Assembly (NCBI RefSeq): GCF_021353235.1
Contig: NZ_JAJTWT010000019.1
Span: 1-59,821 of the forward strand
DNA: 59,821 bases
Direction of reading: 5' to 3'
From: Pelomonas caseinilytica
Lineage (GTDB): Bacteria > Pseudomonadota > Gammaproteobacteria > Burkholderiales > Burkholderiaceae_C
Positions 1 to 7,752 of the stretch are shown here, one piece after another. Each line of letters opens with the position of its first letter. The stretch's first letter is position 1. The notes under the pieces are model-generated. The model worked only from the letters and a program-made list of their open reading frames with translations, was not told the DNA's origin and made no database searches. A program made the position numbers and the translations under genes.

Positions 1-123
1 CCGGTCTCGGCGGCCACGGTGCGCACGCTCCAGTGCGTCGAGCCATTGGCCGGTTTCGTATGCAGCGTGGTCTTGATCAATTGCGCCACACGCTCATCGT
101 CGATCGTGCGAGGCTTGCCCGGG
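1..123 (-). pseudogene. IS630 transposase, middle part after the IS66 insertion
   Basis: Read on the minus strand from 123, the sequence encodes GKPRTIDDERVAQLIKTTLH followed by a segment ending in HWSVRTVAAET, typical of the linker and second helix-turn-helix of IS630 transposases. It continues beyond the left edge. Removing IS66 and one copy of the 8-bp duplication rejoins the frame exactly with the N-terminal part at 3169-3424, giving VRPGKPRT across the junction. The gene was therefore intact before the IS66 insertion and is now split, so no full transposase can be made from this copy. Confidence 0.85.
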
Positions 124-146
124 GTGTCTGTCCGAACAACCCCGTC
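116..146. repeat. IS66 left end: 8-bp target duplication plus terminal inverted repeat
   Basis: TGCCCGGG at 116-123 is the target duplication. The inverted repeat begins at 124 and shares the core TGTCCGAACA.CCCCGTC with the other end. Confidence 0.92.
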
Positions 147-165
147 TCTTGACGGAGGTCGGAGG

Positions 166-693
166 TCAGTCGATATCGAGGACGTGACGCAAAGCGCCGT
201 AGGGCACGCTCCAGGACGCGCCGCTGGCGTCCACGCTGGCGGTCTTGGGGTTACAGCGGGAGATGATGCCCACGTGCGTCTGCAGATGGCGATCAGTGAA
301 GGAGACCTTCTCGCCGCGGCTGAAGTCCGCTCGCGTTGGCCGCACCGGGGCTGGAGGTGGCGCGGCGGCCGGCTCAGCAGCCGCAGCGCCGTGCAACGGC
401 GGCTCAATGGCGGCATACGGCAACTTCCACGCCGCGCTCACCTCCGTGCTGGTCACCGTGAGGTGGGCGTCGCGCATCTCCGTGATGCGGCCACTGCGCA
501 TCGTGTCTCGCCGCGCGTCATAGAAGCGCACGACTTGGCCCAAGTGAAGGTCCTTGCGGATGGCCACGATGCGCCGCGGGTCCGTCATCAAGCGATCCAG
601 CAGCGCCGACAACTGGTACAGCTCCAGGCTCGTGGCCCGGTTCATCGCCTCGATCAGGACGGCGTCCTGCATCGGCGGGGTTCGGTTCGTCAT
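166..693 (-). CDS. IS66 passenger protein with two tandem SH3-like repeats
   Basis: This 175-residue protein of unknown function is encoded inside the IS66 element. Its start codon at 693 overlaps the tnpC stop by four bases (ATGA), so it is probably translated by coupling to tnpC. After a helical N-terminus, two segments of about 50 residues look alike: each has a pattern G..V.F.D, then G.I, then V, then W.(L/V)PY.A(I/L). The first lies roughly at residues 44-100 and the second at 120-172, separated by an Ala/Pro-rich linker. The spacing of glycines and hydrophobics suggests small beta-barrel (SH3/KOW-like) folds. The start at 693 is preferred to the upstream in-frame start at 873 because of the coupling. 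The repeat is visible; the fold and any nucleic-acid-binding role are inference. Confidence 0.8.
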   Translation of the reverse strand: MTNRTPPMQDAVLIEAMNRATSLELYQLSALLDRLMTDPRRIVAIRKDLHLGQVVRFYDARRDTMRSGRITEMRDAHLTVTSTEVSAAWKLPYAAIEPPLHGAAAAEPAAAPPPAPVRPTRADFSRGEKVSFTDRHLQTHVGIISRCNPKTASVDASGASWSVPYGALRHVLDID

Positions 694-2270
694 GCGGGCT
701 TCCAGTACATCGGCAGCAACTCCTCCAAGCGGTCCTGCCGGTGCCCGTTGATGCGTTGGAGCACGTCGCGCAGGTAGGCATAGGGCTCGATGCCGTTGAG
801 CTTGGCCGTCTCGATCAGGCTCAAGGCCACGGCGGCGGCCCGGCCGCCCCGCTCCGAGCCCGCGAAGAGCCAATTCTTGCGTGAGAGAGCGACCGGCTTG
901 AGGGCTCGTTCGCTCAGGTTGTTGTCCGCCTCCAGGATGCCGTGCTCGACGAAGGTGTTCAGCGCCGCCCAGTTGCTCAGGGCATAGCCAAAGGCCTCGC
1001 CCAGGGGCGACTTGGGCAGCACGGTGGGGGCATGCCCCTGGAGCCAGTCATGCAGGTCCTGCATCACGAGCCGGGTGCGTTCTTGCCGGACCCGCAGCCG
1101 CTCGTCGGGATCGGCGTCACGGATCTCGCCCTCGATGCGATAGATCTCGGCGAAGAACTTCATCGCCTGGTGTGCCAGCCCCGGGGGCGAGCCCTTCGGG
1201 GCGTCCTTGACGATGCGGGCGAAGCGCCGCCTGGCGTGGACGAGGCAGGCCGCGTGGGTGACGCCCTCGCGGAACGACTGCGCGTAGCCCGCGAAGTCGT
1301 CGGCCTGCAGGAAGCCGCGCCAGGCGCCGAGCATGCGGCGTGCGTGCCCACCGGCGCGGTCGGTCGTGAAGTCGTACAGCGCCGCGGGCGCCACGCGCTG
1401 CCAGCGCCCCGGCCCGTCGGGCAGCCAGCCGCCGGCCAGGTACACCCACAGCCGTGCGGTGAGGGTCTTGCCGCGGCCGTCGCCGCGCGGGGCCTTCAGC
1501 GCCAACGGGGTGTCGTCGGTGAAGATCACCGCGCTGCCCAGCACATGGCGCTTGAGCAGCGGCATCAGCGGCTCCAGCAGCTCCGTGGCGCCCAGCGTCC
1601 AGTCGCACAGGGTCTGGCGCGACACGGGCGCCGAGCTCCCGGCATGATGGCGGCCGAGGATGCGTTCGATGCGCGCCAGGGGATTGTGGTCGGCGTACTT
1701 GGAGACCGTCACATGGGCGAGCAGCCCCGGCCCGGCGTTGCTTCGCGCCAGCGGCGAGGGCTGCGCCCAGGCGGTGCGGATGGTGCTGGCGCCTTGCTCG
1801 TCCTCGCAGCGGTACTTCAGCCGCGCGTGCTGCAGCACCTCGAGCCTCGCGGGCGTGTACTCCAGCGTCTCGCTGATCTCCTCGCCGATGCAGACCACGC
1901 GCGCGAACTCGGCCTTCTCCTGTTCGCTCAGGTCATGCTCGACGCGTCGGCGCGGCAAGTCGGGGTCGATGGCCGGGCGGCCGCTGCGGCGGCGCTTGTG
2001 GCCCTTGACCTCTTCGAACGCCTCGGGCGGCACGGGGAACTGCACGCTCTCCTGCCAGAGTTCGGGCTGCAGCAGGCTCAAGCCCTCGCCACGCGGTCCG
2101 AAGACACGGCGCTTGAACTCCGCCAGCTGTGCGGCCAGCGAGGCCATCTGATGGTTGGCCTGCTGGCGCAGGGCTTCAAAGGCGGCGCCGGCCTGCACCA
2201 GCAAATCCTTGAGGACTTCCACGTCGTCGGGCAGGGCCGAGCGGTCGACGGGGCAGGCCATGAGTTGCAT
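690..2270 (-). CDS. tnpC: IS66 family transposase TnpC
   Basis: This is the 526-residue DDE transposase of the IS66 element. The N-terminal part (about residues 20-110) carries a leucine/glutamine-rich helix and the conserved FKRRVFGPRGE-type segment. The catalytic core shows FTDDTPL with the first Asp, DDFAGY with the second, and GILEADNNLSERALKP with the catalytic Glu, followed by RKNWLFAGSERGGRAAA, which is typical of the IS66 C-terminal domain. Length and motifs are normal for a complete family member. It is preceded by tnpB across a 77-bp gap and followed, with a 4-bp overlap, by the passenger gene. Confidence 0.97.
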   Translation of the reverse strand: MQLMACPVDRSALPDDVEVLKDLLVQAGAAFEALRQQANHQMASLAAQLAEFKRRVFGPRGEGLSLLQPELWQESVQFPVPPEAFEEVKGHKRRRSGRPAIDPDLPRRRVEHDLSEQEKAEFARVVCIGEEISETLEYTPARLEVLQHARLKYRCEDEQGASTIRTAWAQPSPLARSNAGPGLLAHVTVSKYADHNPLARIERILGRHHAGSSAPVSRQTLCDWTLGATELLEPLMPLLKRHVLGSAVIFTDDTPLALKAPRGDGRGKTLTARLWVYLAGGWLPDGPGRWQRVAPAALYDFTTDRAGGHARRMLGAWRGFLQADDFAGYAQSFREGVTHAACLVHARRRFARIVKDAPKGSPPGLAHQAMKFFAEIYRIEGEIRDADPDERLRVRQERTRLVMQDLHDWLQGHAPTVLPKSPLGEAFGYALSNWAALNTFVEHGILEADNNLSERALKPVALSRKNWLFAGSERGGRAAAVALSLIETAKLNGIEPYAYLRDVLQRINGHRQDRLEELLPMYWKPA

Positions 2271-2347
2271 GGGCCGGCATCATGGCCAGCGCCGTCGCCA
2301 ACGCGAAGTCGGTGAAGTGCCGATTGCCTGGCGAGTTCGCGAAGGCC

Positions 2348-2695
2348 TCAGGCCACGGTGCTGACCTCCAGCGGCGAGAGTCGCCGCACCCGGCTCAAGT
2401 CGATCCCCTCGAGCCACGCCACCAGCTCGCTCATGGCGATGCCGTTGGCGGCTAGGCGTGCCGGGTCCGTGAAGCGCCCGCGCTCCAGCCGCTTGTACAG
2501 GACCCAGAAGCCGTGCCGGTCCCAAACCAGCAGCTTGGCGCGGTCGCGCCGGCGCCCGATGAAGACGAAGACCTGGCCCGACAGCGGGTTCATCCCCATC
2601 GCGGCCGCCACGATCTGCGACAGCCCGTCGATGGACTTGCGCATGTCCACGGGCTCGGTGCAGACGAAGGCGCGAACTGCGGAGGACAGGATCAC
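2348..2695 (-). CDS. tnpB: IS66 accessory protein TnpB
   Basis: This 115-residue protein has the standard TnpB (IS66 Orf2) sequence: DMRKSIDGLSQIV near residue 17, VFVFIGRRRDRAKLLVWDRHGFWVLYKRLERGRF in the middle and a short variable tail. It is needed for transposition of IS66 elements, although its biochemical role is not well settled. Its start codon overlaps the tnpA stop in an ATGA arrangement, which implies coupled translation. Confidence 0.96.
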   Translation of the reverse strand: MILSSAVRAFVCTEPVDMRKSIDGLSQIVAAAMGMNPLSGQVFVFIGRRRDRAKLLVWDRHGFWVLYKRLERGRFTDPARLAANGIAMSELVAWLEGIDLSRVRRLSPLEVSTVA

Positions 2696-3099
2696 GCCAG
2701 GCGCTCCAGCACGCGCGAGAGCAGCTGCTGCGCCGGTTCGCCCGTCAGTTGCAGCGTCACGCCCTGCACGACGACCTCGATCACGCAGGCCGCTGCGGGC
2801 TGCGGCCTCTTGACTTCGACAAACGACGCCGGTGCCGCAGCTGCCCCTGGCGCCGATCGGGCCTTGCTGTTCCTCCTACGCCCACTGACCCGATGCCGAT
2901 ACGTCGACAGCGCCAGGCCGTGGGTGGCGCAGTACTGCCGAATGCTCAGGCCCTGCTCGACGCGTCGGCGTTCATGGTCCCGCCAGAACGCATCGTCGTG
3001 GGACACCATCGCCTTGCCCGTTCGCCAGTCGATCTTGACGCTGTGCCCCTGGCTGGGCGTCGCATCCGTTACCACTTCGTCCGACATCAGTCTCTCCAA
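2692..3099 (-). CDS. tnpA: IS66 accessory protein TnpA
   Basis: This 135-residue protein is the first gene of the IS66 element. Its N-terminal half contains an IS3/IS66 TnpA-like helix-turn-helix region (WRDHERRRVEQGLSIRQYCATHGLALSTYRHRV), in the position where DNA recognition is expected. The C-terminal part contains the short VVVQGVTLQL segment seen in IS66 TnpA proteins. It lies about 70 bp inside the right end of the element. The first residues (MERLMSDE) offer two possible starts, 3099 or 3087. Confidence 0.92.
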   Translation of the reverse strand: MERLMSDEVVTDATPSQGHSVKIDWRTGKAMVSHDDAFWRDHERRRVEQGLSIRQYCATHGLALSTYRHRVSGRRRNSKARSAPGAAAAPASFVEVKRPQPAAACVIEVVVQGVTLQLTGEPAQQLLSRVLERLA

Positions 3100-3145
3100 G
3101 AAAAATGGAGAGCTGACCTTCGCCCATCAGGCCCGGCGCCGCAAT

Positions 3146-3176
3146 GACGGGGATGTTCGGACACTCACTGCCCGGG
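3146..3176. repeat. IS66 right end: terminal inverted repeat plus target duplication
   Basis: The inverted repeat occupies 3146-3168 and differs from the left repeat at 3 of 23 positions. The second copy of TGCCCGGG is at 3169-3176. Confidence 0.92.
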
Positions 3177-3424
3177 CGCACATCGTCATACAGCCCGGGG
3201 ATGCGTCGCTCGATGAACCGCGTGCGCCACTTCCCCACGGTGGCCTTGGTGAGCTTCAGGCGTGCGGCAATGGCGCTGTTGAGTTCGCCATCTGCGCTGC
3301 TGAGAACGATGCGCGCCCGCGTGCTCAACGCAGCGGGCAGCGAGCGACTGCGAGCAAACGACTGAAGCTGCGCGCGCTCCTCGTCAGTCAGCAGCAATTC
3401 AACCTTCGGTCGGCCTGTCCTCAT
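3169..3424 (-). pseudogene. IS630 transposase, N-terminal part before the IS66 insertion
   Basis: The fragment starts with MRTGRPKVELLL at 3424 and contains the first helix-turn-helix of IS630 transposases (ALSTRARIVLSSADGELNSAIAARLKLTKATVGKWRTRFIERRIPGLYDDVRPG). The frame then runs into the IS66 end. The start at 3424 matches the usual family N-terminus better than the upstream in-frame ATG at 3460. Together with 1-123 it reconstitutes one transposase gene. Confidence 0.88.
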
Positions 3425-3532
3425 CGCGGTATCCCCCGTTCCAAGATACCGCAATGGCATGCAGGATTAATGCCAGAAACTAACGGGACAGGACACTAGC
3501 GTGGATGGAATCCCGGCTTTGCGGCGCAATCG

Positions 3533-4996
3533 TCAGAGCGTCTGGCAGAGGTACTTGGTCTGCATGTAGTCGTCCAGTCCGTAGCGCGAACCCTCTCGTC
3601 CGTAGCCAGACTCCTTGATACCGCCGAACGGTGCTGCCTCAGCTGCAAGTGCGCCTTCGTTGATGCCGACGATGCCCGTCTGCAAGGCTTCTGCCAGGCG
3701 CCAAATGCGCTTCACGTCGCCGGAGAAGAAATAGGCGGCCAGGCCGAAGGGGGTGTCATTGGCTGCGGCAATGACTTCCATCTCATCGCTGAACCTGTTG
3801 ATCGCCACCACGGGACCGAAAGTCTCTTCGCAACTGCAGGCCATCGTTGCATCGACGTCGATGAGCACCGTGGGCGCAAAGTAGTTGCCCCCCAACTGAT
3901 GGCGCTCGCCTCCGACGACGGCGTGCGCACCTTTGGCGATCGCATCGCGCACATGGCGTTCGATCTTCTGGACGGCGCGTTCGTTGATCATCGGTCCGAT
4001 CTGCGAGCCGGGGTCCGTCGCCGGACCTACCTTCAGCGCGCCGACTCGCGCAGCCAGCTTCTCAACGAATGCGTCATGCACCAACTGATGCACGAAGATC
4101 CGGTTCGGGCTTACGCACGTCTGCCCTCCGTTGCGGAACTTCGCGGCCATCAGGCCGTCGACGGCCTTGTCCAGGTCGGCGTCGTCGAAGACGATGAAAG
4201 GGGCGTTGCCGCCCAACTCCAGCGACAGCTTCTTCAGCGTGCCGGCCGACTCGCGGGCCAGGTGCTTGCCGACAGGTGTCGAGCCGGTGAAGGTGATTTT
4301 GCGCACGCGGCCGTCGGCCAACCAGACGTCCACGACCTCGGCCGCCCGCTCGCGCGAGGCGACGACGATGTTCAGCACGCCCGCAGGCACGCCGGCTTCC
4401 TCGGCGAGCCTCGCCAGTGCCAGCGAGGTCAGCGGCGTGTCCTCGGCCGGCTTGGCGACGACGGTGCAGCCGGCGGCCAGCGCCGGCGCGATCTTTCGGG
4501 CGATCATCGCGGCCGGGAAGTTCCATGGCGTGATCGCCGCGACCACGCCGACCGGCTCCTTCAGCACCATCATGCGGCGCCCGCTGACCGGTGCCGGGAT
4601 GATGTCGCCGTAGGCACGCACGGCTTCTTCCGCGAACCATTCGACATAGCTGGCGGCATAGGCCACCTCGCCGCGGCCCTCGGCCAGCGGCTTGCCCTGC
4701 TCGCGCGAGATCAGCCGGCCGAGGTCCTCCTGGTGAGCCAGGATCAGCGCGTTCCAGCGTTTCAGGATCTGAGCACGCTGCTTGGCCGGCACGGCCCGCC
4801 AGGCGGGACCGGCGGCGTAGGCTGCATCCACGGCGGCGCGGGCGTCGGCGGCGCCACTGTCGGGCACGCTGGCGATGGTGACGTCCAGCGCTGGGTCGCT
4901 GACCGGTAGCGTTCGGCCGTCCCGGCCTTCGCACCAGCGGGCGTTGATGAAGTTCTGCGTGCGCAGCAGGTCGGGGCGGCTGAGGCTCAGGGGCAT
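3533..4996 (-). CDS. gabD: NAD(P)-dependent succinate-semialdehyde dehydrogenase
   Basis: This 487-residue aldehyde dehydrogenase converts succinate semialdehyde to succinate, the last step of GABA and putrescine degradation. It is the usual length for GabD. Visible motifs are the ITPWNFP segment near 155, FTGSTPVGK near 236, the catalytic general base in LELGG (Glu260) and the catalytic nucleophile in GGQTC (Cys294). It is the last gene of a minus-strand operon and begins about 29 bp after the stop of the tartrate dehydrogenase-type gene. Its place behind an amine oxidoreductase and an ABC transporter supports a role in amine or amino-acid catabolism. Glutarate-semialdehyde is a possible alternative substrate. 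Confidence 0.92.
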   Translation of the reverse strand: MPLSLSRPDLLRTQNFINARWCEGRDGRTLPVSDPALDVTIASVPDSGAADARAAVDAAYAAGPAWRAVPAKQRAQILKRWNALILAHQEDLGRLISREQGKPLAEGRGEVAYAASYVEWFAEEAVRAYGDIIPAPVSGRRMMVLKEPVGVVAAITPWNFPAAMIARKIAPALAAGCTVVAKPAEDTPLTSLALARLAEEAGVPAGVLNIVVASRERAAEVVDVWLADGRVRKITFTGSTPVGKHLARESAGTLKKLSLELGGNAPFIVFDDADLDKAVDGLMAAKFRNGGQTCVSPNRIFVHQLVHDAFVEKLAARVGALKVGPATDPGSQIGPMINERAVQKIERHVRDAIAKGAHAVVGGERHQLGGNYFAPTVLIDVDATMACSCEETFGPVVAINRFSDEMEVIAAANDTPFGLAAYFFSGDVKRIWRLAEALQTGIVGINEGALAAEAAPFGGIKESGYGREGSRYGLDDYMQTKYLCQTL

Positions 4997-5025
4997 GATG
5001 TCGGCTCGGAAAGGGGGGTGGAATC

Positions 5026-6102
5026 TCAGGCCTGGCTCACCAGGCGGGCGATGGCCTCGCCCATCTCGGTCGTCGACGCGTCGCCGCCGAGGTCGCGGGT
5101 GCGCGGGCCTTCACGCAGCACTGTCTCGATGGCGGCCAGTATGGCGTCGTGGGCCTCGGCGGCGCCGAGGAACTGCAGCATCAACGCGGCCGACCAGATC
5201 ATGGCCACGGGGTTGGCGATGTTCCGGCCGTAGATGTCGGGCGCCGAGCCGTGCACGGGCTCGAACAGCGACGGAAAGCTGCGCTCAGGGTTCAGGTTGG
5301 CGGAGGGCGCCAGGCCGATGGTGCCGGTCGTCGCGGGGCCGAGGTCGGACAGGATGTCGCCGAACAGGTTGGATGCGACGACGACGTCAAAGCGGCCCGG
5401 CTGCAGCACGAAACGCGCGCTGAGGATGTCGATGTGCTGCTTGTCGACAGTGATGGCCGGATAGTCGGCGCCGACGGCGTCGGCACGGCCATCCCACCAC
5501 GGCATGCTGATCGCGATGCCATTGCTCTTGGTCGCCACCGTGAGGTGCTTGCGCTCGCGGGCCTGGGCCAGTTCGAAGGCGAAGCGCAGCACCCGATCGG
5601 CGCCGAAGCGCGAGTAGACCGACTCCTGGATGACGATCTCGCGCTCGGTGCCGGCGTACATGACGCCGCCGAGGTTGGTGTACTCGCCTTCGGTGTTCTC
5701 GCGGACGACGAGGTAGTCGATGTCACCCGGCTTGCGGCCGGCCAGTGGGCAGGGCACGCCCTCGAACAGGCGCACCGGGCGCAGGTTGATGTACTGGTCG
5801 AACTCGCGGCGGAACTTCAGCAGCGAACCCCACAGCGAGATATGGTCGGGCACGGTGGCCGGCCAGCCGACGGCGCCGAAAAGCAGTGCGTCCTGGCCCT
5901 GCAGCCGGCTCTTCCAGTCGTCCGGCATCATCTGGCCATGGGCCAGGTAGTAGTCGCAGCTGGCCCATTCGATGGGGCTCAACTCCAGCTCGATGTCGAA
6001 GCGTGTCGTGGCCGCCTCGAGCACGCGGAGGGCCTGGGGCATGACTTCCTTGCCGATGCCATCGCCGGGGATCACGGCGATCTTGAAGGTCTTCTTGGTC
6101 AT
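5026..6102 (-). CDS. Tartrate/D-malate dehydrogenase-type enzyme (isocitrate/isopropylmalate DH family)
   Basis: This 358-residue protein belongs to the beta-decarboxylating dehydrogenases. It opens with IAVIPGDGIGKEVMP, and has LLFGAVGWPATVPDHISLW, the substrate-binding LKFRREFDQYINLRPVR, VVRENTEGEYTNLGG and the metal/NAD region NLFGDILSDLGPATTGTIGLAPSANLNP followed by FEPVHGSAPDI. The DHISLW and INLRPVR segments resemble the tartrate dehydrogenase/decarboxylase and D-malate dehydrogenase subgroup (TtuC/DmlA) more than LeuB. It probably oxidises a 2-hydroxy acid with NAD. It lies 18 bp after the ABC ATPase gene. The exact substrate cannot be read from sequence. Confidence 0.88.
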   Translation of the reverse strand: MTKKTFKIAVIPGDGIGKEVMPQALRVLEAATTRFDIELELSPIEWASCDYYLAHGQMMPDDWKSRLQGQDALLFGAVGWPATVPDHISLWGSLLKFRREFDQYINLRPVRLFEGVPCPLAGRKPGDIDYLVVRENTEGEYTNLGGVMYAGTEREIVIQESVYSRFGADRVLRFAFELAQARERKHLTVATKSNGIAISMPWWDGRADAVGADYPAITVDKQHIDILSARFVLQPGRFDVVVASNLFGDILSDLGPATTGTIGLAPSANLNPERSFPSLFEPVHGSAPDIYGRNIANPVAMIWSAALMLQFLGAAEAHDAILAAIETVLREGPRTRDLGGDASTTEMGEAIARLVSQA

Positions 6103-6120
6103 GGTGACGTCTCGGTTCTG

Positions 6121-7752
6121 TCAGGCCGCGGCGGCCTGTTCGTCGAGCCAGCCCTGGCGTAGTTCGGGGACCGAGCGGGCCAGCAGCTCGTAGTAGGGGT
6201 GGTGGGGACCGCGCTCGTAGTCGGCGCGGGCGACCTGGGCCAGCTTGCGGCCGTGCTGCATGACGACGATCTCGTCGCAGACCGATCGCACGGTGTGCAG
6301 GTCGTGGCTGATGAAGAGGTAGGACAGCCCCAGGTCGCGGCGCAGTTCTGCGATCAGATCCAGCACGGCCGCGCCGACGACGGTATCCAGCGCTGACGTA
6401 ATCTCGTCGCAAAGGATGAGGTCCGGCTCCGCGGCCAACGCCCGCGCGAAGTTGACGCGCTGCTTCTGGCCGCCGGACAGGCCGCCGGGCAGCCGGCCCG
6501 CGACGGCCATGGGCAGTTTGACAAGGTCGAGCAGCTCGCGGATGCGTCGCTGCAGCGCCTCGCCGGACAGACCACGGTAGAACTGCAGCGGACGGGCCAG
6601 GATGCGCTCGATGGTCTGGGATGGATTGAGCGCCGTGTCGGCCATCTGGAAGACGATCTGCACACGGCGCAGCTCTTCTTTCGTGCGCTGCTGCAGCGTT
6701 GGTGGAAGCGGCTGACCCTGCAGCAGCAGCTCGCCGCGGCAGGGTGAGAGGAGGCCGGCAATGGCCCGGGCGAGGGTCGTCTTGCCGGAGCCCGACTCGC
6801 CGATGACGCCGATCGCCTGGCCGCGGTACAGCGTGAGGTTGATGTCCTCGAGGATGAGCACCTTGGGCTGCCCCTGCCTGTCGCACGGGCCGTAGCCGGC
6901 GGACAGCTGCCTGACTTCGAGCAGCGGCGTTTGCGCTGTCGCGGCGACGCACGCGCTGGACTGGCGCACCTTGGGCCGGGCCGCGGCGAGCAGCTTTTGC
7001 GTGTAGTCGTGGGAGGGGGCGGCCAGAATCTGCGACGTGGCGCCGAGCTCGCGCTTCTGGCCATCGCGCAAGACCAGGATGTGGTCGGCCATCTGCGCGA
7101 CGACGGCGAGGTCGTGGCTGACGTAGACGGCCGTCGTGCGGCGCTCGCGAACGACGCGGCGGAAGGCGCGCAGCACTTCGATCTGCGTCGTCACGTCGAG
7201 GGCCGTCGTGGGCTCATCGAGGATGACGAGCTCGGGGTCTGTGATCAGCGCCATCGCAGCCATCAGGCGCTGGAGCTGCCCCCCCGAAACCTGGTGTGGA
7301 TAGCGGCTGCCGATGGTGTCAGGGTTGGGCAGGGCCAGTTCGCGGAACAGCGCTACGGCCTTGGCCTCGGCGTCGGAGCGGGTCGCGGTGGCGTGGATCA
7401 GCGCTGGCTCCACGACCTGGTCCATGATGGAACGCGACGGGTTGAATGAGGCCGCTGCGCTCTGGGCGATATAGGCTACGCGGCGGCCGCGCAACGCTCG
7501 CTGGCCGGCCTCGTCGAGTGCCAGGACCTCGGTGTCGCCGATGCGCACGCTGCCGCTGGCGATGCGGCAGCCGCTGCGGGCATAGGCCATCATCGCCAGG
7601 GCCGTGGTCGTCTTGCCGGAGCCGGATTCGCCGATCAGCGCCAGGACCTCTCCCGGTGCGATGGAGAAGCTCAGGTCATGGACGATGGTTTGCTCGGCTC
7701 CTTTGGCGCCGGCCTCGATGCGCAAGGCGCTGACTTGGACGTGGGCGCCCAT
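6121..7752 (-). CDS. Peptide/nickel-type ABC transporter, fused double ATP-binding protein
   Basis: This 543-residue protein joins the two ATPases (DppD-like and DppF-like) of a dipeptide-type importer in one chain. The first half has a Walker A GESGSGKTT at 41-49, signature VSGGQLQRL near 155-163 and Walker B VILDEPTT near 176. The second has Walker A GESGSGKTT at 318-326, signature LSGGQKQRV near 425 and a Walker B with LILCDEITSALD near 445. The linker lies around 260-290. The start at 7752 shares one base with the stop of the upstream permease gene (TGATG). Longer upstream reading belongs to a shadow frame over the permease. It energises uptake of the substrate bound by the protein at 9572-11191. 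Confidence 0.94.
   Translation of the reverse strand: MGAHVQVSALRIEAGAKGAEQTIVHDLSFSIAPGEVLALIGESGSGKTTTALAMMAYARSGCRIASGSVRIGDTEVLALDEAGQRALRGRRVAYIAQSAAASFNPSRSIMDQVVEPALIHATATRSDAEAKAVALFRELALPNPDTIGSRYPHQVSGGQLQRLMAAMALITDPELVILDEPTTALDVTTQIEVLRAFRRVVRERRTTAVYVSHDLAVVAQMADHILVLRDGQKRELGATSQILAAPSHDYTQKLLAAARPKVRQSSACVAATAQTPLLEVRQLSAGYGPCDRQGQPKVLILEDINLTLYRGQAIGVIGESGSGKTTLARAIAGLLSPCRGELLLQGQPLPPTLQQRTKEELRRVQIVFQMADTALNPSQTIERILARPLQFYRGLSGEALQRRIRELLDLVKLPMAVAGRLPGGLSGGQKQRVNFARALAAEPDLILCDEITSALDTVVGAAVLDLIAELRRDLGLSYLFISHDLHTVRSVCDEIVVMQHGRKLAQVARADYERGPHHPYYELLARSVPELRQGWLDEQAAAA

Larger units (their letters stand above)
124..3168 (-). mobile_element. Complete IS66-family insertion sequence with passenger gene
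   Basis: The 3045-bp element carries tnpA, tnpB and tnpC in the order typical of IS66, plus a fourth gene after tnpC. Its ends form imperfect 23-bp inverted repeats (124-146 and 3146-3168, 20 of 23 matching) that begin with GTG. It is flanked by the 8-bp direct repeat TGCCCGGG at 116-123 and 3169-3176, the duplication length usual for IS66. All four reading frames are open and the ends and duplication are intact, so the insertion looks recent and possibly still mobile. It lies inside an IS630 transposase gene. Confidence 0.95.
1..3496 (-). mobile_element. IS630-family element, interrupted by IS66 and cut by the left window edge
   Basis: The two halves of one IS630-type transposase gene lie at 1-123 and 3169-3424 on the minus strand, separated by the IS66 element at 124-3168. 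The right end is probably near 3496: the sequence just outside 3424 ends in a GC-rich motif next to a TA dinucleotide at 3497-3498, and TA is the usual IS630 target. The far end lies outside the window. The element sits about 36 bp after the stop codon of the gabD-type gene, so it did not break that operon. The boundary is inferred from position and TA, not from a matched inverted repeat. Confidence 0.75.

Noticed and set aside
942..2315. A 457-codon plus-strand frame across the IS66 transposase gene
   Set aside because: It is the antisense shadow of tnpC, which has the full DDE motifs. No recognisable domain is present.
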